Assembly (NCBI GenBank): GCA_025351125.1
Contig: JANXWN010000330.1
Coordinates: 1-5,110 of the forward strand
Direction of reading: 5' to 3'
Origin: Caulobacteraceae bacterium
Lineage (GTDB): Bacteria; Pseudomonadota; Alphaproteobacteria; Caulobacterales; Caulobacteraceae
DNA: 5,110 nt
Shown piece after piece: positions 4,775 to 5,110 of this stretch. Below the pieces are notes generated by a model, which was not told the DNA's origin, did no database searches, and saw only the letters and a program-made list of their open reading frames with translations. Position 1 is the stretch's first letter. The number at the start of each line of letters is the position of its first letter. Position numbers and translations under genes: made by a program.

Positions 4775-5110
4775 CCGCCGCGCCGCACACGCCGGTGTTG
4801 ATCAACGAAGTGATGGCGGCGCTGGCGCCGGCGGCCGGAATGACAATCGTCGACGGCACGTTCGGCGCGGGCGGATACAGCCGCGCCTTTCTCGAAACCG
4901 GTGCCGCGGTGGTGGCGTTCGACCGCGATCCGAGCGTCGCGGCGTTCGCCGCGCCGCTGGCGGCGAGCGGTCGGTTTCGGCTGGTCGCGCGAACCTTTTC
5001 CAACATGGTCGAGGTGGTCGGCGAGGGCGCGGCGGACGGCGTGGCGCTCGACCTGGGTGTCTCGTCGATGCAAATGGTTCAGGCCGAGCGCGGTTTTTCA
5101 CTGATGATGG
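4771..5110 (+). CDS. rsmH: 16S rRNA m4C1402 methyltransferase RsmH (MraW), N-terminal part, cut by window edge
   Basis: RsmH uses S-adenosylmethionine to methylate N4 of C1402 in the decoding centre of 16S rRNA. It is encoded second in the dcw cluster. The first 113 codons are present and the frame is open to the right edge. Recognisable segments are [13 protein letters not shown] (6-18), the SAM-binding loop [15 protein letters not shown] (27-41), AFDRDP (49-54, the acidic end of strand 2), [19 protein letters not shown] (92-110). GAGGY in place of the GxGGH of many other bacteria is a form I associate with alphaproteobacterial RsmH. The ATG at 4771 overlaps the mraZ TGA by 4 bp, so translation is probably coupled. 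No frameshift is seen. Confidence 0.96.
   Translation, partial: MTAAPHTPVLINEVMAALAPAAGMTIVDGTFGAGGYSRAFLETGAAVVAFDRDPSVAAFAAPLAASGRFRLVARTFSNMVEVVGEGAADGVALDLGVSSMQMVQAERGFSLMM

Noticed and set aside
4325..5101. Minus-strand frames opposite mraZ and rsmH
   Set aside because: They mirror conserved genes and show no family resemblance.
1..5110. CRISPR array, tRNA, transposase or phage genes
   Set aside because: No regularly spaced long repeats, no cloverleaf with a CCA-type acceptor and no integrase or transposase motif were seen.

Overview
The window is GC-rich chromosomal DNA that reads like an alphaproteobacterium. Three things point there: an EipA/DUF1134 envelope protein (a family typical of Alphaproteobacteria), a type-A RNase P RNA gene close upstream of mraZ-rsmH at the head of the division and cell wall (dcw) cluster, and several GANTC sites. 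A Rhodospirillales-like member is plausible, but the sequence alone does not fix the order or genus.

Layout, left to right. (1) The N-terminal 193 codons of lepA (elongation factor 4) run leftward off the left edge. (2) Divergent from it is a secreted EipA-family protein with a TTG start and a proline-rich linker. (3) A non-coding stretch follows, containing a 104-bp element bounded by perfect 16-bp inverted repeats with smaller hairpins inside; this is either a dispersed repeat or a structured RNA. (4) A PaaI-type hotdog thioesterase gene. (5) rnpB, about 405 nt, whose probable promoter overlaps the thioesterase stop codon. (6) Convergent with rnpB is a VapBC-type toxin-antitoxin pair (Phd/YefM-like antitoxin, PIN-domain toxin, 4-bp overlap). 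(7) Divergent from it is a short protein of the type I pantothenate kinase (CoaA) family with an altered substrate/feedback pocket. (8) A 232-bp leader contains TGGG repeats at 10-bp spacing (candidate MraZ boxes) overlapped by a CtrA-like site. (9) mraZ and the start of rsmH, overlapping by ATGA, begin the dcw operon and run off the right edge.

How the parts relate. lepA, rnpB, mraZ and rsmH are housekeeping functions (translation, tRNA processing, cell-wall cluster control, 16S rRNA methylation). In many alphaproteobacteria rnpB lies very near mraZ; here the vapBC and CoaA-like genes sit between them and look like an accessory insertion. No CRISPR array, insertion sequence, phage gene or tRNA is visible. 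I do not see a complete, unmistakably new multi-gene system. The least explained items are the 104-bp inverted-repeat element, the divergent CoaA-like kinase paired with vapBC, and the layered control region in front of mraZ.
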